Below, one piece after another: positions 1-8,231 of a DNA stretch of 64,000 nucleotides. The stretch lies in contig NZ_JAHUWH010000010.1 in NCBI RefSeq assembly GCF_019219095.1, positions 1-64,000 on the forward strand, written 5' to 3'. Numbering within the stretch: the first letter of the stretch is position 1; the number at the start of each line of letters is the position of its first letter. The notes beneath the pieces are model-generated. The model did no database searches and had not been told where the DNA came from. It saw only the letters and a list, made by a program, of their open reading frames with translations. The DNA comes from Acidovorax sp. sic0104 (lineage in GTDB: Bacteria > Pseudomonadota > Gammaproteobacteria > Burkholderiales > Burkholderiaceae_C). A program made the position numbers and the translations under genes.

Positions 1-142
1 ACACCTGTCGCAAAATGCCGCCCAACCCTTTCATCGAGAGGACTCGCCCCTGCGAGCCGGGTCGTGCCTCTCATGTCAAACGTTGAATGTCTGCTTCTTG
101 ATTCCATCAGCGACGGCTCCTGGCCGAATGCCGCCTACGAGC

Positions 143-406
143 TTACTGCTGTCGAACAACAAGATGGCTCAAAAGGCCGTCCAGCTCATCGTCAGAGTGC
201 CCTTTACCGACTGCCGACAGATCCCAGTTCCAAATGGCTTGAATTTCAGGCGTCGCGATGTTCTCAAATGCCTCTGCGGCGACCCATGCGACATCGGTCT
301 GCCCAAGCTGAAAACGTCGTGCAATTGCTCGCAAGGCGATTGATGGACGGCCCGCCGATAGCTCGGCTCGGGCGATCGCAAGTATCCCTGAGGTGACTTC
401 AAACAT
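143..406 (-). CDS. Hypothetical 87-residue protein
   Basis: I do not recognise a family. The 87-residue product has an ordinary soluble composition with alternating helical stretches (an Ala/Arg-rich segment at residues 10-35 and an acidic tail at 65-85) and reads more like a real protein than the overlapping frames. It starts with ATG and lies just downstream of the alkB-like gene on the same strand, so it could be the last gene of the imuA-imuB-dnaE2-alkB transcript. The shifted alkB frame runs 8 bases into it. No signal peptide or membrane segment is visible. The call rests only on coding appearance and position. Confidence 0.45.
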   Translation of the reverse strand: MFEVTSGILAIARAELSAGRPSIALRAIARRFQLGQTDVAWVAAEAFENIATPEIQAIWNWDLSAVGKGHSDDELDGLLSHLVVRQQ

Positions 407-1094
407 ACTGAACTTCGTGCCGAGTCCGAGAGTTGAACGACCGCTTCTGGCCGATAGTACTCATTCGTGACCGATATGCGAATGACAGCAACCGCTGCAT
501 AGCAGTCTCTCGGGGTATTTCGGAATCCGGAGGCTCACAACCGTCGAGTCCTGAAGGCAATGGACCACCGCAGCTCGCTCGTCGGAGCCACCGCGCTTCC
601 CCTGCGAGCTTGTAAATGGATCTCGGTGCCACATCCAACTGCACCACTTTGCGCGTAGTGGGAGCATCCGGGTACGGCCTGAATCGCAACGTCGCGTGCC
701 CACCTAGTGACACCCCCACAATCATCTCAAAATCCGGCACGTCCCGGTGCCACCCCAGCGGCGTCCCCGGCTCGTACTCCGCGACGAGCGCATGGACCAG
801 ATCGCCGGGCGGCACGCCCAGCCATTCCTCCACGCGATCCCGCAGCTCATGCAGACGCCCATCGAGCTGGATACCAGGCAGCAGTCTGTTTACATCGAAG
901 TCATACGACCCACCAAAGCTCACCACCCGTCGCCTGGCCACGTACTGCTTGTACCGCGCTGCATGCAGCGGCAGGGTCTTGATGATTTCGATCAACTCCT
1001 TCTCTTCGTCAGGGCTCAGGAACTCAGGCTCGTAGACCAGTCCCTCGATGGAGGACTTGATCGGCCCTTCGTCAAACAAAGTCGCCTGGGTCAT
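399..1094 (-). pseudogene. alkB: AlkB-family 2-oxoglutarate/Fe(II) dioxygenase, frameshifted
   Basis: AlkB enzymes oxidatively demethylate alkylated DNA or RNA bases. The chosen start gives MTQATLFDEG; it lies 10 bases after the dnaE2 stop, so this is the fourth gene of the SOS mutasome operon. The iron-binding HxD is present (H116, D118 in GWHRDVP), and the family reading continues to GEARW at residue 169. There the frame breaks. The expected C-terminus (PTSELRWSIAFRTRRL, stop at about 535-537) is encoded in another frame directly after the break at about 587/588. Compared with the family pattern, about 19 bases coding for W-x-H-S-I are missing. That segment carries the third iron ligand, so catalysis should be lost even if the frame were restored. 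As it stands the frame runs on to 399 with an unrelated tail. A sequencing indel is unlikely to remove this much. Confidence 0.82.
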
Positions 1095-1104
1095 CCCGCC
1101 TCTC

Positions 1105-4100
1105 CTAACGGAAATCCCGGCTCTCGGTCGCAAGCCGCCCCAGCATGGGAGACAGATCGGCAAGTCGCTCTGCGATCAGGTTGCACACATCCCCCTCGCG
1201 CTGCCACCGCCCCTTTACCGCCATGAGCCGCGACCCCAGCAGCACCTCCCGCTGTGCCTCCTTGACATGCCGCCAGCAGATCACCTGCGTCGACCCGTGC
1301 TCGTCCTCCAACGACACAAATATGGTCCCCTTGGCCGTCTCCGGCTGCTGGCGCAGTGTCACGATGCCTGCCGTTCGCACGATCCGCCCATCAGCGACGC
1401 GCCGCAGCTCCTCTGACGTTTTGAGCTTGTACTTGTCGAGTTTCTTGCGCAGCAGTGCCATGGGGTGGGAGCGCAAGGTAAGACCAACAGAGGCGTAGTC
1501 CCAGAGCACGTCTTCACCCTCCGGTGCTGCAGGCAGTTCCAGAAACTCCTCATCCACTGGCGCCTCCAGCAGCAGTTCGGGCGGCGCGTGCAGGGCGGCG
1601 GCATCCCACACTTGCTGGCGCCGATGGCCGGACAACGTGGCCAGCGCTCCGGCGGCCGCCAGCAGCTTCATCTCATGCTGTTCTAGCCGTGCTCTGCGGG
1701 CCAGTTCCTCGGCGTTGTCGAATGGACTTTTGCGTCGAGCAAGCACGATGCGCTCTGCGCTATCGGTCCGCAGCCCGCGGACCATGTGCAGGCCCAGACG
1801 CACAGCAGGTGTATTCGGTAGGTCCTCCAGCGAGGACTCCACACCGCTGTACATCACATCCACCGGCCGCACCTCCACACCATGGCGCTTCGCGTCCTGC
1901 ACCAGCTGACTTGGGCTGTAGAACCCCATGGGTTGGGAGTTCAGCAGTGCCGCAAGAAACGCTGCAGGCTCGTGCCGCTTGATCCAGCACGAGGCATAGA
2001 CCAGCAAAGCAAAGCTGGCCGCATGGCTCTCCGGAAACCCGTATTCCGAGAACCCCTTGATCTGCTCAAAGATCTGCTCCGCGAAAGCGCGCTCGTACCC
2101 ACGCGCGGTCATGCCATCGACGATCTTGCTGTAGTACTTGCCGAGGCCGCCCTTTCGCTTCCACGCCGCCATCGCCCGCCGCAAGCCGTCGGCCTCGCCG
2201 GGTGTGAAACCGGCTGCCAAGATCGAGATCTGCATCACCTGCTCCTGGAACACCGGCACGCCCAGGGTCCGCCCCAGGGCAGTCTTGAGCGCTTCGCTCG
2301 GATACGTCACAGGCTCCTTGCCCTGGCGGCGGTTCAAGTAGGGATGCACCATGCCGCCCTGGATGGGACCGGGCCGCACGATGGCCACCTCGACCACCAG
2401 GTCGTAGAAGCAGCGAGGCTTCAGCCTCGGCAGCATGCTCATCTGCGCCCGGCTCTCGATCTGGAACACGCCGATGGTGTCCGCCTTGCAGACCATGTCG
2501 TAGGTATCCGGGTCTTCGGCCGGGATGTCCTGCATGCCGAACTGGTAGCCGCTCCGCTCGCTGATCATGTCCAGCGCCCGACGTATGGCGGACAACATGC
2601 CCAGAGCGAGGACATCCACTTTCAAGAGGCCCGCAGCGTCGAGGTCATCTTTGTCCCACTCGATCACCGTTCGGTCCGGCATGGAGGCGTTCTCGACTGG
2701 CACCATACGGCAGAGCAATCCCTTGGTGAGAACGAAACCGCCCGTGTGCTGCGACAAGTGCCTCGGAAACCCAATCAGCTGGCTGGCGATCACGATGAGC
2801 TGGCGCACCTGCAAGTTGTTCGTGGACATGCCCAGCTCGTCAAACCGCTCCAGCCGCACGTCCGCACCGTCAAACCATTGCTGGCCCTTGGCGATAGCGT
2901 CCACCGTTTCCAAGTCGAAACCCAGTGCCTTGCCCACATCCCGGATCGCCGACTTCGGTCGGTAGCTGATCACCGTGGCCGTGAGGGCCGCGCGATCCCG
3001 GCCGTACTTCTGGTACAGATACTGAATCACCTCTTCACGGCGCTGGTGCTCGAAATCAATGTCGATGTCAGGTGGCTCGTTGCGCTCCTTTGAGATGAAA
3101 CGCTCGAACAGCACTGACATCCGCGCCGGGTCCACCTCTGTGACGCCCAGGCAGTAGCAGACCACGCTGTTGGCCGCAGACCCACGCCCCTGACAGAGGA
3201 TGTGCCGGGAACGTGCAAAGGCCACGATGTCGTAGACGGTGAGGAAGTAGTGCTCGTAGTGCAGCTCGCAAATCAGCGACAGCTCTTGTTCGATCTGCCC
3301 CTGCACCTTGGCCGGTATGCCTGCGGGCCACCGCCGGCCAGCCCCTTCGTAGGTCACTTGGCGCAGGTGGCTCGCCGCCGTATGCCCAGCCGGCACCACC
3401 TCGTCCGGGTATTGGTATTTCAACTCATCCAAACTGAAACTGCACCGGGCCGCAACCTTCAACGTCTCCGCCAGCAGCTCAGCCGGGAACGTCTGCGCCA
3501 GGCGAAGCCGGGTGCGCAGGTGCAGCTCCGCGCTGCGCTGCAATGCATGCCCGCACTCCGTGAGCGGCTTGCCCACCCGGGTCGCTGTAAGCACATCCTG
3601 CAAAGGTTTTCGAGAGCGCACATGCATGTGGACATCGCCGACTGCCACCAGCGGCAGGGCCGTGAGCTCGGACAATTGGCGCATGCGGTGCAGCCAGAGT
3701 TCATCGTCGAGCCTCCGCACTTGATCCACACCGATCCAGCATCTCCCAGTGAAGTTGTTCAGCGTCCAGAGCCCAGCCGCTTCAAGCTGCGCATCAGTGG
3801 TTTTGCGATCCGGGCACAGCAGGACCGCGCAGTCCTCCAGCTCCGAGCCAGTGATTTGGTCCAGCGTGAGGCGGTATGTCCCCTTCTCTGAGGAGCGCCT
3901 CAGTCTGGTGATGAAAGCGCACAAGTTGCCGTACCCGTTCAGGTTCTGAGCCAGCACGACCAATGTGAAGGTTGCCTCTGAATCGTCTCTGGGCTGGATG
4001 CAAAACTGTGATCCAAGCAACAGCGGCAAGCCCACCGCCTTGGCAGCCACGTGCGCGCGCACCACCCCCGCCATGGAACACTCATCCGTGATCGCCAGCC

Positions 4101-4230
4101 CCTGGTAGCCCAGTTCCTTGGCGCGCTCCACCAATTCGTCGGGCGCACTAGCCCCACGCAAGAAAGTGAAATTCGAGACACACCGCAGTTCCACGTATTC
4201 CGGCAGCGTTCGGGGTGGACGGCTCAACAT
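1105..4230 (-). CDS. dnaE2: Error-prone DNA polymerase III alpha subunit DnaE2 (ImuC)
   Basis: DnaE2 is the catalytic subunit of the ImuA-ImuB-DnaE2 mutasome, which performs mutagenic translesion synthesis after DNA damage. The product has about 1041 residues from the start MLSRPPRTLP, the normal length; longer in-frame starts would run into imuB. The N-terminal PHP domain is readable (YVELRCVSNFTFLRGAS, residues 12-29). The C-family polymerase acidic motif PDIDIDF is at about 387-393, followed by the fingers region and a C-terminal OB-fold region. It is separated from imuB by 7 bases and followed after 10 bases by the broken alkB, so it belongs to the LexA-controlled operon. Confidence 0.96.
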   Translation of the reverse strand: MLSRPPRTLPEYVELRCVSNFTFLRGASAPDELVERAKELGYQGLAITDECSMAGVVRAHVAAKAVGLPLLLGSQFCIQPRDDSEATFTLVVLAQNLNGYGNLCAFITRLRRSSEKGTYRLTLDQITGSELEDCAVLLCPDRKTTDAQLEAAGLWTLNNFTGRCWIGVDQVRRLDDELWLHRMRQLSELTALPLVAVGDVHMHVRSRKPLQDVLTATRVGKPLTECGHALQRSAELHLRTRLRLAQTFPAELLAETLKVAARCSFSLDELKYQYPDEVVPAGHTAASHLRQVTYEGAGRRWPAGIPAKVQGQIEQELSLICELHYEHYFLTVYDIVAFARSRHILCQGRGSAANSVVCYCLGVTEVDPARMSVLFERFISKERNEPPDIDIDFEHQRREEVIQYLYQKYGRDRAALTATVISYRPKSAIRDVGKALGFDLETVDAIAKGQQWFDGADVRLERFDELGMSTNNLQVRQLIVIASQLIGFPRHLSQHTGGFVLTKGLLCRMVPVENASMPDRTVIEWDKDDLDAAGLLKVDVLALGMLSAIRRALDMISERSGYQFGMQDIPAEDPDTYDMVCKADTIGVFQIESRAQMSMLPRLKPRCFYDLVVEVAIVRPGPIQGGMVHPYLNRRQGKEPVTYPSEALKTALGRTLGVPVFQEQVMQISILAAGFTPGEADGLRRAMAAWKRKGGLGKYYSKIVDGMTARGYERAFAEQIFEQIKGFSEYGFPESHAASFALLVYASCWIKRHEPAAFLAALLNSQPMGFYSPSQLVQDAKRHGVEVRPVDVMYSGVESSLEDLPNTPAVRLGLHMVRGLRTDSAERIVLARRKSPFDNAEELARRARLEQHEMKLLAAAGALATLSGHRRQQVWDAAALHAPPELLLEAPVDEEFLELPAAPEGEDVLWDYASVGLTLRSHPMALLRKKLDKYKLKTSEELRRVADGRIVRTAGIVTLRQQPETAKGTIFVSLEDEHGSTQVICWRHVKEAQREVLLGSRLMAVKGRWQREGDVCNLIAERLADLSPMLGRLATESRDFR

Positions 4231-4237
4231 ACCGGCC

Positions 4238-5554
4238 TCACGCAAAGTGCCCGTGGAGGAACCAAGCGGTCTGGTCCCGCGCCAAGCGCTGCTGGAATAC
4301 CCACAGCACACCGGCATGTGGGCTGAGGGCCAACCAATAGTCTCGCTGCACATTCAGTGGCTCGGCATCGGCTCCATCGGTGCTCCGGTGCCACCAGCCC
4401 CCCTCGATGCGGTCCGGCCCTAGTAGGAGCTGCAGAGGGCCTTGGTAATACGGACGGTTGTCGCGTTCGATGAGGCGCAAGGGCTCATCCAAGACCCAAC
4501 TGGGCAAGGGCAGTTCATATAGGGATGCCGCCATCTTGCGTGGTGCCTCACATTGCCAGCTCTGCATCCACTCCAGGCGGTGGTCAGCGGCCAAGACCGG
4601 GCGGCGCACACTGGTGTCGCCCAGCCGTGCCTGGATGCGCTCCAGGGCTAGATCCGTGCTTCCGCTTTTGCGCAAGGTCTCTGGAATGAGCGAGCGGCTC
4701 TCTTCCACGATAGGCAGGACTTCCGTGGCGAGCAGTTCGATATCGCCAGCGGGCGCTGCGAGCTGGACCTTGGCCAGGTGCTCGGCCAGCAGCCGAGCGA
4801 AGTGCTCGACGTTCTGCGTGGGTCGCGCCGTGCGTACGGTGAGTTCACCGCCGGTGCCGGCATCCTTGGACCGCATGACATCGTGGCACCACCTGAGCGT
4901 GAAGGCCGTAGCTCCCATTCGCCGCGCTGCCAGCCACCCAGCCATCTGGACCAACAGTCGCCGCGCTCCGAACAGCAGAGCCGGGGCGGTCTCGACCCGC
5001 GACATCAGTTCCAGCCGTGCGTGAAAACTCTCGGGGACTGTGAGCCACTCGTAGACCTCAGGTCGGAGACCGTACGCTTGGTCCAAAGCCAAGAGCAGAC
5101 CCTTGTCGAACCGGCGGCCCAGGCCGCCCCGTGGCAAATTGCGCACGTCGCCCAAGGTGCGGCAACCCACACGCGCCAGCGTAGGCTTGTGCAGACCTAC
5201 GGCCGTGAGCACTTCCAGTGGCAACGGGTCCAACATCTTGGCTAAGGGATGTTGAAAACCATCACAGGGCCCATTCGACGACGCATGGCGTACCAAGGCC
5301 AGGGCGGAGGTGCCTGTGGGTGCCCACGCTACGCGGGCACCGAGCTCCTCAGCGCCTGCTTCGATGAGTCGATGCAGCGTCTCCATGCCGCCGAACAGAC
5401 GCGCACTTCCCGATACCTCTGCGACGACGAAATCTTCCAGCAAAGCCACCCGAGGAGTGAACTGCAGCGCCCAGATTCCGAGGGATGTCGCATCAATGGG
5501 AGACGGGCTGGCCGGCAGAGGGATGGGGAGCAACGCGGCCCAATGCCCATGCAT
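4238..5554 (-). CDS. imuB: Y-family polymerase-like protein ImuB
   Basis: ImuB is a catalytically inactive Y-family relative that bridges DnaE2 to the sliding clamp in the mutasome. The product has 438 residues from the start MHGHWAALLP. A longer in-frame start at 5986 would add sequence with no protein-like character over imuA, so it is rejected. Family features include WALQFTPRVALLE near residue 40, SGSARLFGG, and the little-finger region. The start overlaps the imuA end by 62 bases, so the two are translationally linked. I did not see the paired acidic polymerase residues, as expected for this family. Confidence 0.93.
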   Translation of the reverse strand: MHGHWAALLPIPLPASPSPIDATSLGIWALQFTPRVALLEDFVVAEVSGSARLFGGMETLHRLIEAGAEELGARVAWAPTGTSALALVRHASSNGPCDGFQHPLAKMLDPLPLEVLTAVGLHKPTLARVGCRTLGDVRNLPRGGLGRRFDKGLLLALDQAYGLRPEVYEWLTVPESFHARLELMSRVETAPALLFGARRLLVQMAGWLAARRMGATAFTLRWCHDVMRSKDAGTGGELTVRTARPTQNVEHFARLLAEHLAKVQLAAPAGDIELLATEVLPIVEESRSLIPETLRKSGSTDLALERIQARLGDTSVRRPVLAADHRLEWMQSWQCEAPRKMAASLYELPLPSWVLDEPLRLIERDNRPYYQGPLQLLLGPDRIEGGWWHRSTDGADAEPLNVQRDYWLALSPHAGVLWVFQQRLARDQTAWFLHGHFA

Positions 5555-6287
5555 CGGTGGCCTCCTCGCGAAAAAAAGCGGCTGAACGTGCTGGCACGGT
5601 CTTGAGCCGGGGCGGGATGACGGCCTCCAGGTTTCCTGGCATCGCGGCAAGGTACAAGGCATCATCCAGCGATGCCCCCCTGCGCTTGGGAATGCGCACC
5701 TCCAGTTGCCAGCCATCAGCCAGAGCCACAGCAACCCGCAGCGGCGCCGGAGACGTGTCGTGTATTGCAGCGACGGGGCGGAAAAGAAACACCGGTGCAT
5801 CACACGACTGGGCATGAATCTGCAAGCGGCGGATTTGCTCCGGCCGTGCCTGAGGCAGCCATGAAAGAATGGCTCCCGCAGGATCGGACTTGACGATCTG
5901 CTCCGTGACCCAGAGGCGGTCCACGGGTGTAGTTGTATGAATCCAGACCACTTGTTCCGCAGAGATGCCAAGTTGTTCCAGCCCACCCACGTGCGGCTGT
6001 TTGGGTGGTGCGATCAGGTACACCCGCCCGCCTTCAGCCATGAGCGCCGGGAGCGCGCGGCCGAGAAGGCGCCATTCACAAAGCGCCGCCTGAGGCATGA
6101 GCAGTTCAGTCAAACTGTGTGTGGGCCACCCCCCGCCCGGAAGCTCTTTGTCCAGCTCGGTAAAGCCAGAAGACACCGTCCGCGAAACCGGTTTGCCAAC
6201 TTCAGCGCCGCGCCACACCGCCTCGGCAATGTGCCGTGGGAGGTCGCCTGTATTAAAGGCGTGGGAAGACAAGGCGGCGGCAGACAT
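5493..6287 (-). CDS. imuA: RecA-like mutasome protein ImuA
   Basis: ImuA is the RecA/SulA-like partner of ImuB and DnaE2. The 264-residue protein carries the typical opening FTELDKELPGGGWPTHSLTE (residues 42-61), a degenerate Walker-type region, and LLGRALPALMAEGGRVYLIAPP. It is the first gene of the cassette. The start lies 21 bases downstream of a near-perfect LexA operator, which shows SOS control directly. Its 3' end overlaps imuB. Confidence 0.92.
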   Translation of the reverse strand: MSAAALSSHAFNTGDLPRHIAEAVWRGAEVGKPVSRTVSSGFTELDKELPGGGWPTHSLTELLMPQAALCEWRLLGRALPALMAEGGRVYLIAPPKQPHVGGLEQLGISAEQVVWIHTTTPVDRLWVTEQIVKSDPAGAILSWLPQARPEQIRRLQIHAQSCDAPVFLFRPVAAIHDTSPAPLRVAVALADGWQLEVRIPKRRGASLDDALYLAAMPGNLEAVIPPRLKTVPARSAAFFREEATDAWALGRVAPHPSAGQPVSH

Positions 6288-6308
6288 GGTTTAGGCGAGG
6301 CCAAAATA

Positions 6309-6324
6309 CTGTATTTATTTACAG
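6309..6324. promoter_or_regulatory. LexA operator (SOS box)
   Basis: CTGTATTTATTTACAG fits the LexA consensus CTGT-N8-ACAG exactly and is flanked by a TA-rich palindromic extension (6307-6328). It lies 22 bases upstream of the imuA start, so LexA bound here would cover the promoter of imuA-imuB-dnaE2-alkB. Confidence 0.93.
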
Positions 6325-6582
6325 TATATGTGCCGGCCGAGACCTTGAAAACAGCTCATGCAGCGGTGGCACGCAGCGCCATCTAAATTCGTAGCGCGCA
6401 ATCGCGGCCCCGGGCGGGGCCGCGCAAAAGGCTCTCCGCAATACACCTTCAATTCACTCGGCTATCTGCAGCCGGCCCAGGGCCCAGGACTCGCAGCGGT
6501 TTTGCAAACCGGCCACATCCTCGCCGAACCTGATCCGGATCGATGGCTTTGCCGGTGAACCAGGCGGCGGCGTCAGTGTTAT

Positions 6583-6605
6583 GGCCCGCTTGTGCGGGCC
6601 GTTTT
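6583..6605 (+). terminator. Hairpin with T-run on the plus strand
   Basis: GGCCCGC, a 4-base loop and GCGGGCC are followed by GTTTT, and a second run of six T follows at about 6611. This has the shape of a rho-independent terminator for plus-strand transcription. No convincing plus-strand gene lies between 6330 and this point. That 250-base stretch holds a GC-rich palindrome near 6405-6425 and nothing else I can name. Confidence 0.5.
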
Positions 6606-6620
6606 GCAGGTTTTTTGAGG

Positions 6621-6965
6621 CTATCGGATAGGGCCGAATCCAAAGTAGGCAGCTTTCTTGGGCCTGCCCTTGGGCGAGGCAGCATCCTCTGCATCAGATG
6701 GCGCTGGCTGAACCGTGCCTTCCGGTGGGGTCGGCAGCCCGTCGGCCCGCTCAGCGACCTTTCGCGGTCCCACATCCAGGTCGGAGACCATCTCTTCCAA
6801 CGCTACCAGCCCGCTGGCCATAGCGGCCTTGTAGGTTTTGTATCCGTCCTCGGCGCGCTCGATCTCGATCCACTGGTCGTTGACGCGCTCCGTAATCACC
6901 CATTCAAATTTCCCAGGGTCGGGCTCTGCGACGTGAATGGCAAGAAGGCGTAGTGGGTCGGCCAT
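6621..6965 (-). CDS. Hypothetical protein, 114 residues
   Basis: No family is recognised. From the start MADPLRLLAI the product is a soluble protein with an N-terminal alpha/beta-looking half (WVITERVNDQWIEIERAEDG) and a low-complexity Pro/Glu/Ala tail ending in a basic KGRPKKAAYFGFG segment. An ATG 8 codons upstream is also possible. It is transcribed divergently from ku, so the roughly 125 bases between them hold both promoters. It might belong to the repair neighbourhood, but nothing in the sequence proves that. Confidence 0.6.
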   Translation of the reverse strand: MADPLRLLAIHVAEPDPGKFEWVITERVNDQWIEIERAEDGYKTYKAAMASGLVALEEMVSDLDVGPRKVAERADGLPTPPEGTVQPAPSDAEDAASPKGRPKKAAYFGFGPIR

Positions 6966-7092
6966 GCCTGAGGGTATGAATGAAACCACGTAACCAGGAA
7001 TGTGCCGAAACCTACGGCGGCGGTAAGCCGCTGCCTACATGCTGGGACAGCTGACGCGCCCAAACTTTGCGCAGACAACTGCGGAGAACCCC

Positions 7093-8019
7093 ATGGCCAC
7101 TGGCAGCCGCACCCTCTGGAAGGGTGCCATCACTTTCGGATTGGTTCACATTCCTGTCGGCCTGCACACTGCGGCCACGCAAGAGGGCGTGGACTTCGAC
7201 TGGCTGGATAAGCGCAGCATGGACCCGGTGGGCTACAAGCGCGTAAACAAGCGCACCGGCCGCGAGATCACCAAAGAGAACATCGTCAAAGGCGTGGAGT
7301 ACGAGGACGATAAGTACGTCATCATCAGCCCCGAAGAAATCGAAGCCGTCTTTCCCAAGACCACGCAGACCATCACCATCGAGCGGTTCATCGAAACCAA
7401 CGAATTGCCGTTTGTGTTTCTGGAGCGCCCATATTACGTCGCGCCCGTCAACAAGAGCGACAAGGTCTACGCCCTCCTGAGGGAAGCACTGATTTCCACT
7501 GGAAAAATCGGCCTCGCCAAGGTGGTGATCGCGACCAAGCAGCACTTGGCCGCACTTGTGCCTTCCGGACCAGCGCTGGTGCTGTCTTTGCTGCGCTGGG
7601 GCGATGAGGTCAAGACTCTGGACAGCCTCGACCTCCCTGCGGAGGGCCGCAAATCCGTGAGCGCAGCCGAACTCAAAATGGCCACTCAACTCATCGAAGA
7701 AATGTCCGGAAAGTGGAACCCCGCCGACTTCAAGGACGAATTCCGCATCCAGGTCATGAAGCTGGTCGAGAAAAAGGCCAAAGCAGGGGAAGGTAAGACC
7801 GTGCTGGAACCGGAAGAGGAAGCACCTCAGTCCGCCGATGTCATCGACCTCACCGCGCTGCTGCAGCGCAGCCTCAAAGGCGGCGAAAAGCCCAGCAACA
7901 AGTCGGCTGCAAAAGCCCCTGCCAAGAAGGCGAGCAAGGCCTCCACCAAAACTTCCGCCAAGAAGGCACCCGCCAAGCCTGCCGCGCGCAAATCCAGTAC
8001 CGCGCGCAAAGCTGCTTGA
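7093..8019 (+). CDS. ku: Non-homologous end-joining protein Ku
   Basis: Bacterial Ku is a homodimer that rings broken DNA ends and recruits LigD. The start at 7093 gives MATGSRTLWKGAITFGLVHIP, the canonical Ku beginning; an upstream in-frame ATG at 7039 adds 18 non-conserved residues. The beta-barrel core extends to about residue 240. It is followed by a lysine/alanine-rich C-terminal tail (about 265-308, repeated AKKA-type units) like the DNA-binding extensions of other bacterial Ku proteins. The DUF3606 gene follows after 25 bases and then ligD, forming an NHEJ operon. Confidence 0.96.
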   Translation: MATGSRTLWKGAITFGLVHIPVGLHTAATQEGVDFDWLDKRSMDPVGYKRVNKRTGREITKENIVKGVEYEDDKYVIISPEEIEAVFPKTTQTITIERFIETNELPFVFLERPYYVAPVNKSDKVYALLREALISTGKIGLAKVVIATKQHLAALVPSGPALVLSLLRWGDEVKTLDSLDLPAEGRKSVSAAELKMATQLIEEMSGKWNPADFKDEFRIQVMKLVEKKAKAGEGKTVLEPEEEAPQSADVIDLTALLQRSLKGGEKPSNKSAAKAPAKKASKASTKTSAKKAPAKPAARKSSTARKAA

Positions 8020-8044
8020 TCTTTTTCCACTCCAGGAGCACGAA

Positions 8045-8227
8045 ATGTCCGACGACAAAACCCAATCCGGCGGCCAGGACCGCAAGCGCATCAGCCTTTC
8101 CCAAGAGTACGAGGTTCGCGACTGGGCCAAGAAGTTCAACGTGACGCCGGAGCAACTAGAAGCCGCGGTCCGCGCCGTGGGCAACGATGCCGCCGCGGTC
8201 GAGGAACACCTGAAAGGCATCCGGTGA
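8045..8227 (+). CDS. DUF3606-like small protein
   Basis: This 60-residue acidic and basic mixed protein has the pattern of DUF3606 proteins (RISLSQEYEVRDWAKKFNVT, then a helical segment ending in VEEHLKGIR). It starts at ATG 8045 after an AGGAG ribosome site. It sits between ku and ligD with 25 and 4 bases of spacing, so it is co-transcribed and probably translationally coupled to ligD. The helix-turn-helix-like arrangement hints at nucleic-acid or protein binding, but its function is unknown. Confidence 0.82.
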   Translation: MSDDKTQSGGQDRKRISLSQEYEVRDWAKKFNVTPEQLEAAVRAVGNDAAAVEEHLKGIR

Positions 8228-8231
8228 AACT

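Noticed and set aside
1882..3093. Long plus-strand open frame (403 codons)
   Set aside because: It is antisense to dnaE2, rich in His, Arg and Gln, and shows no domain; the minus-strand reading has clear polymerase motifs.
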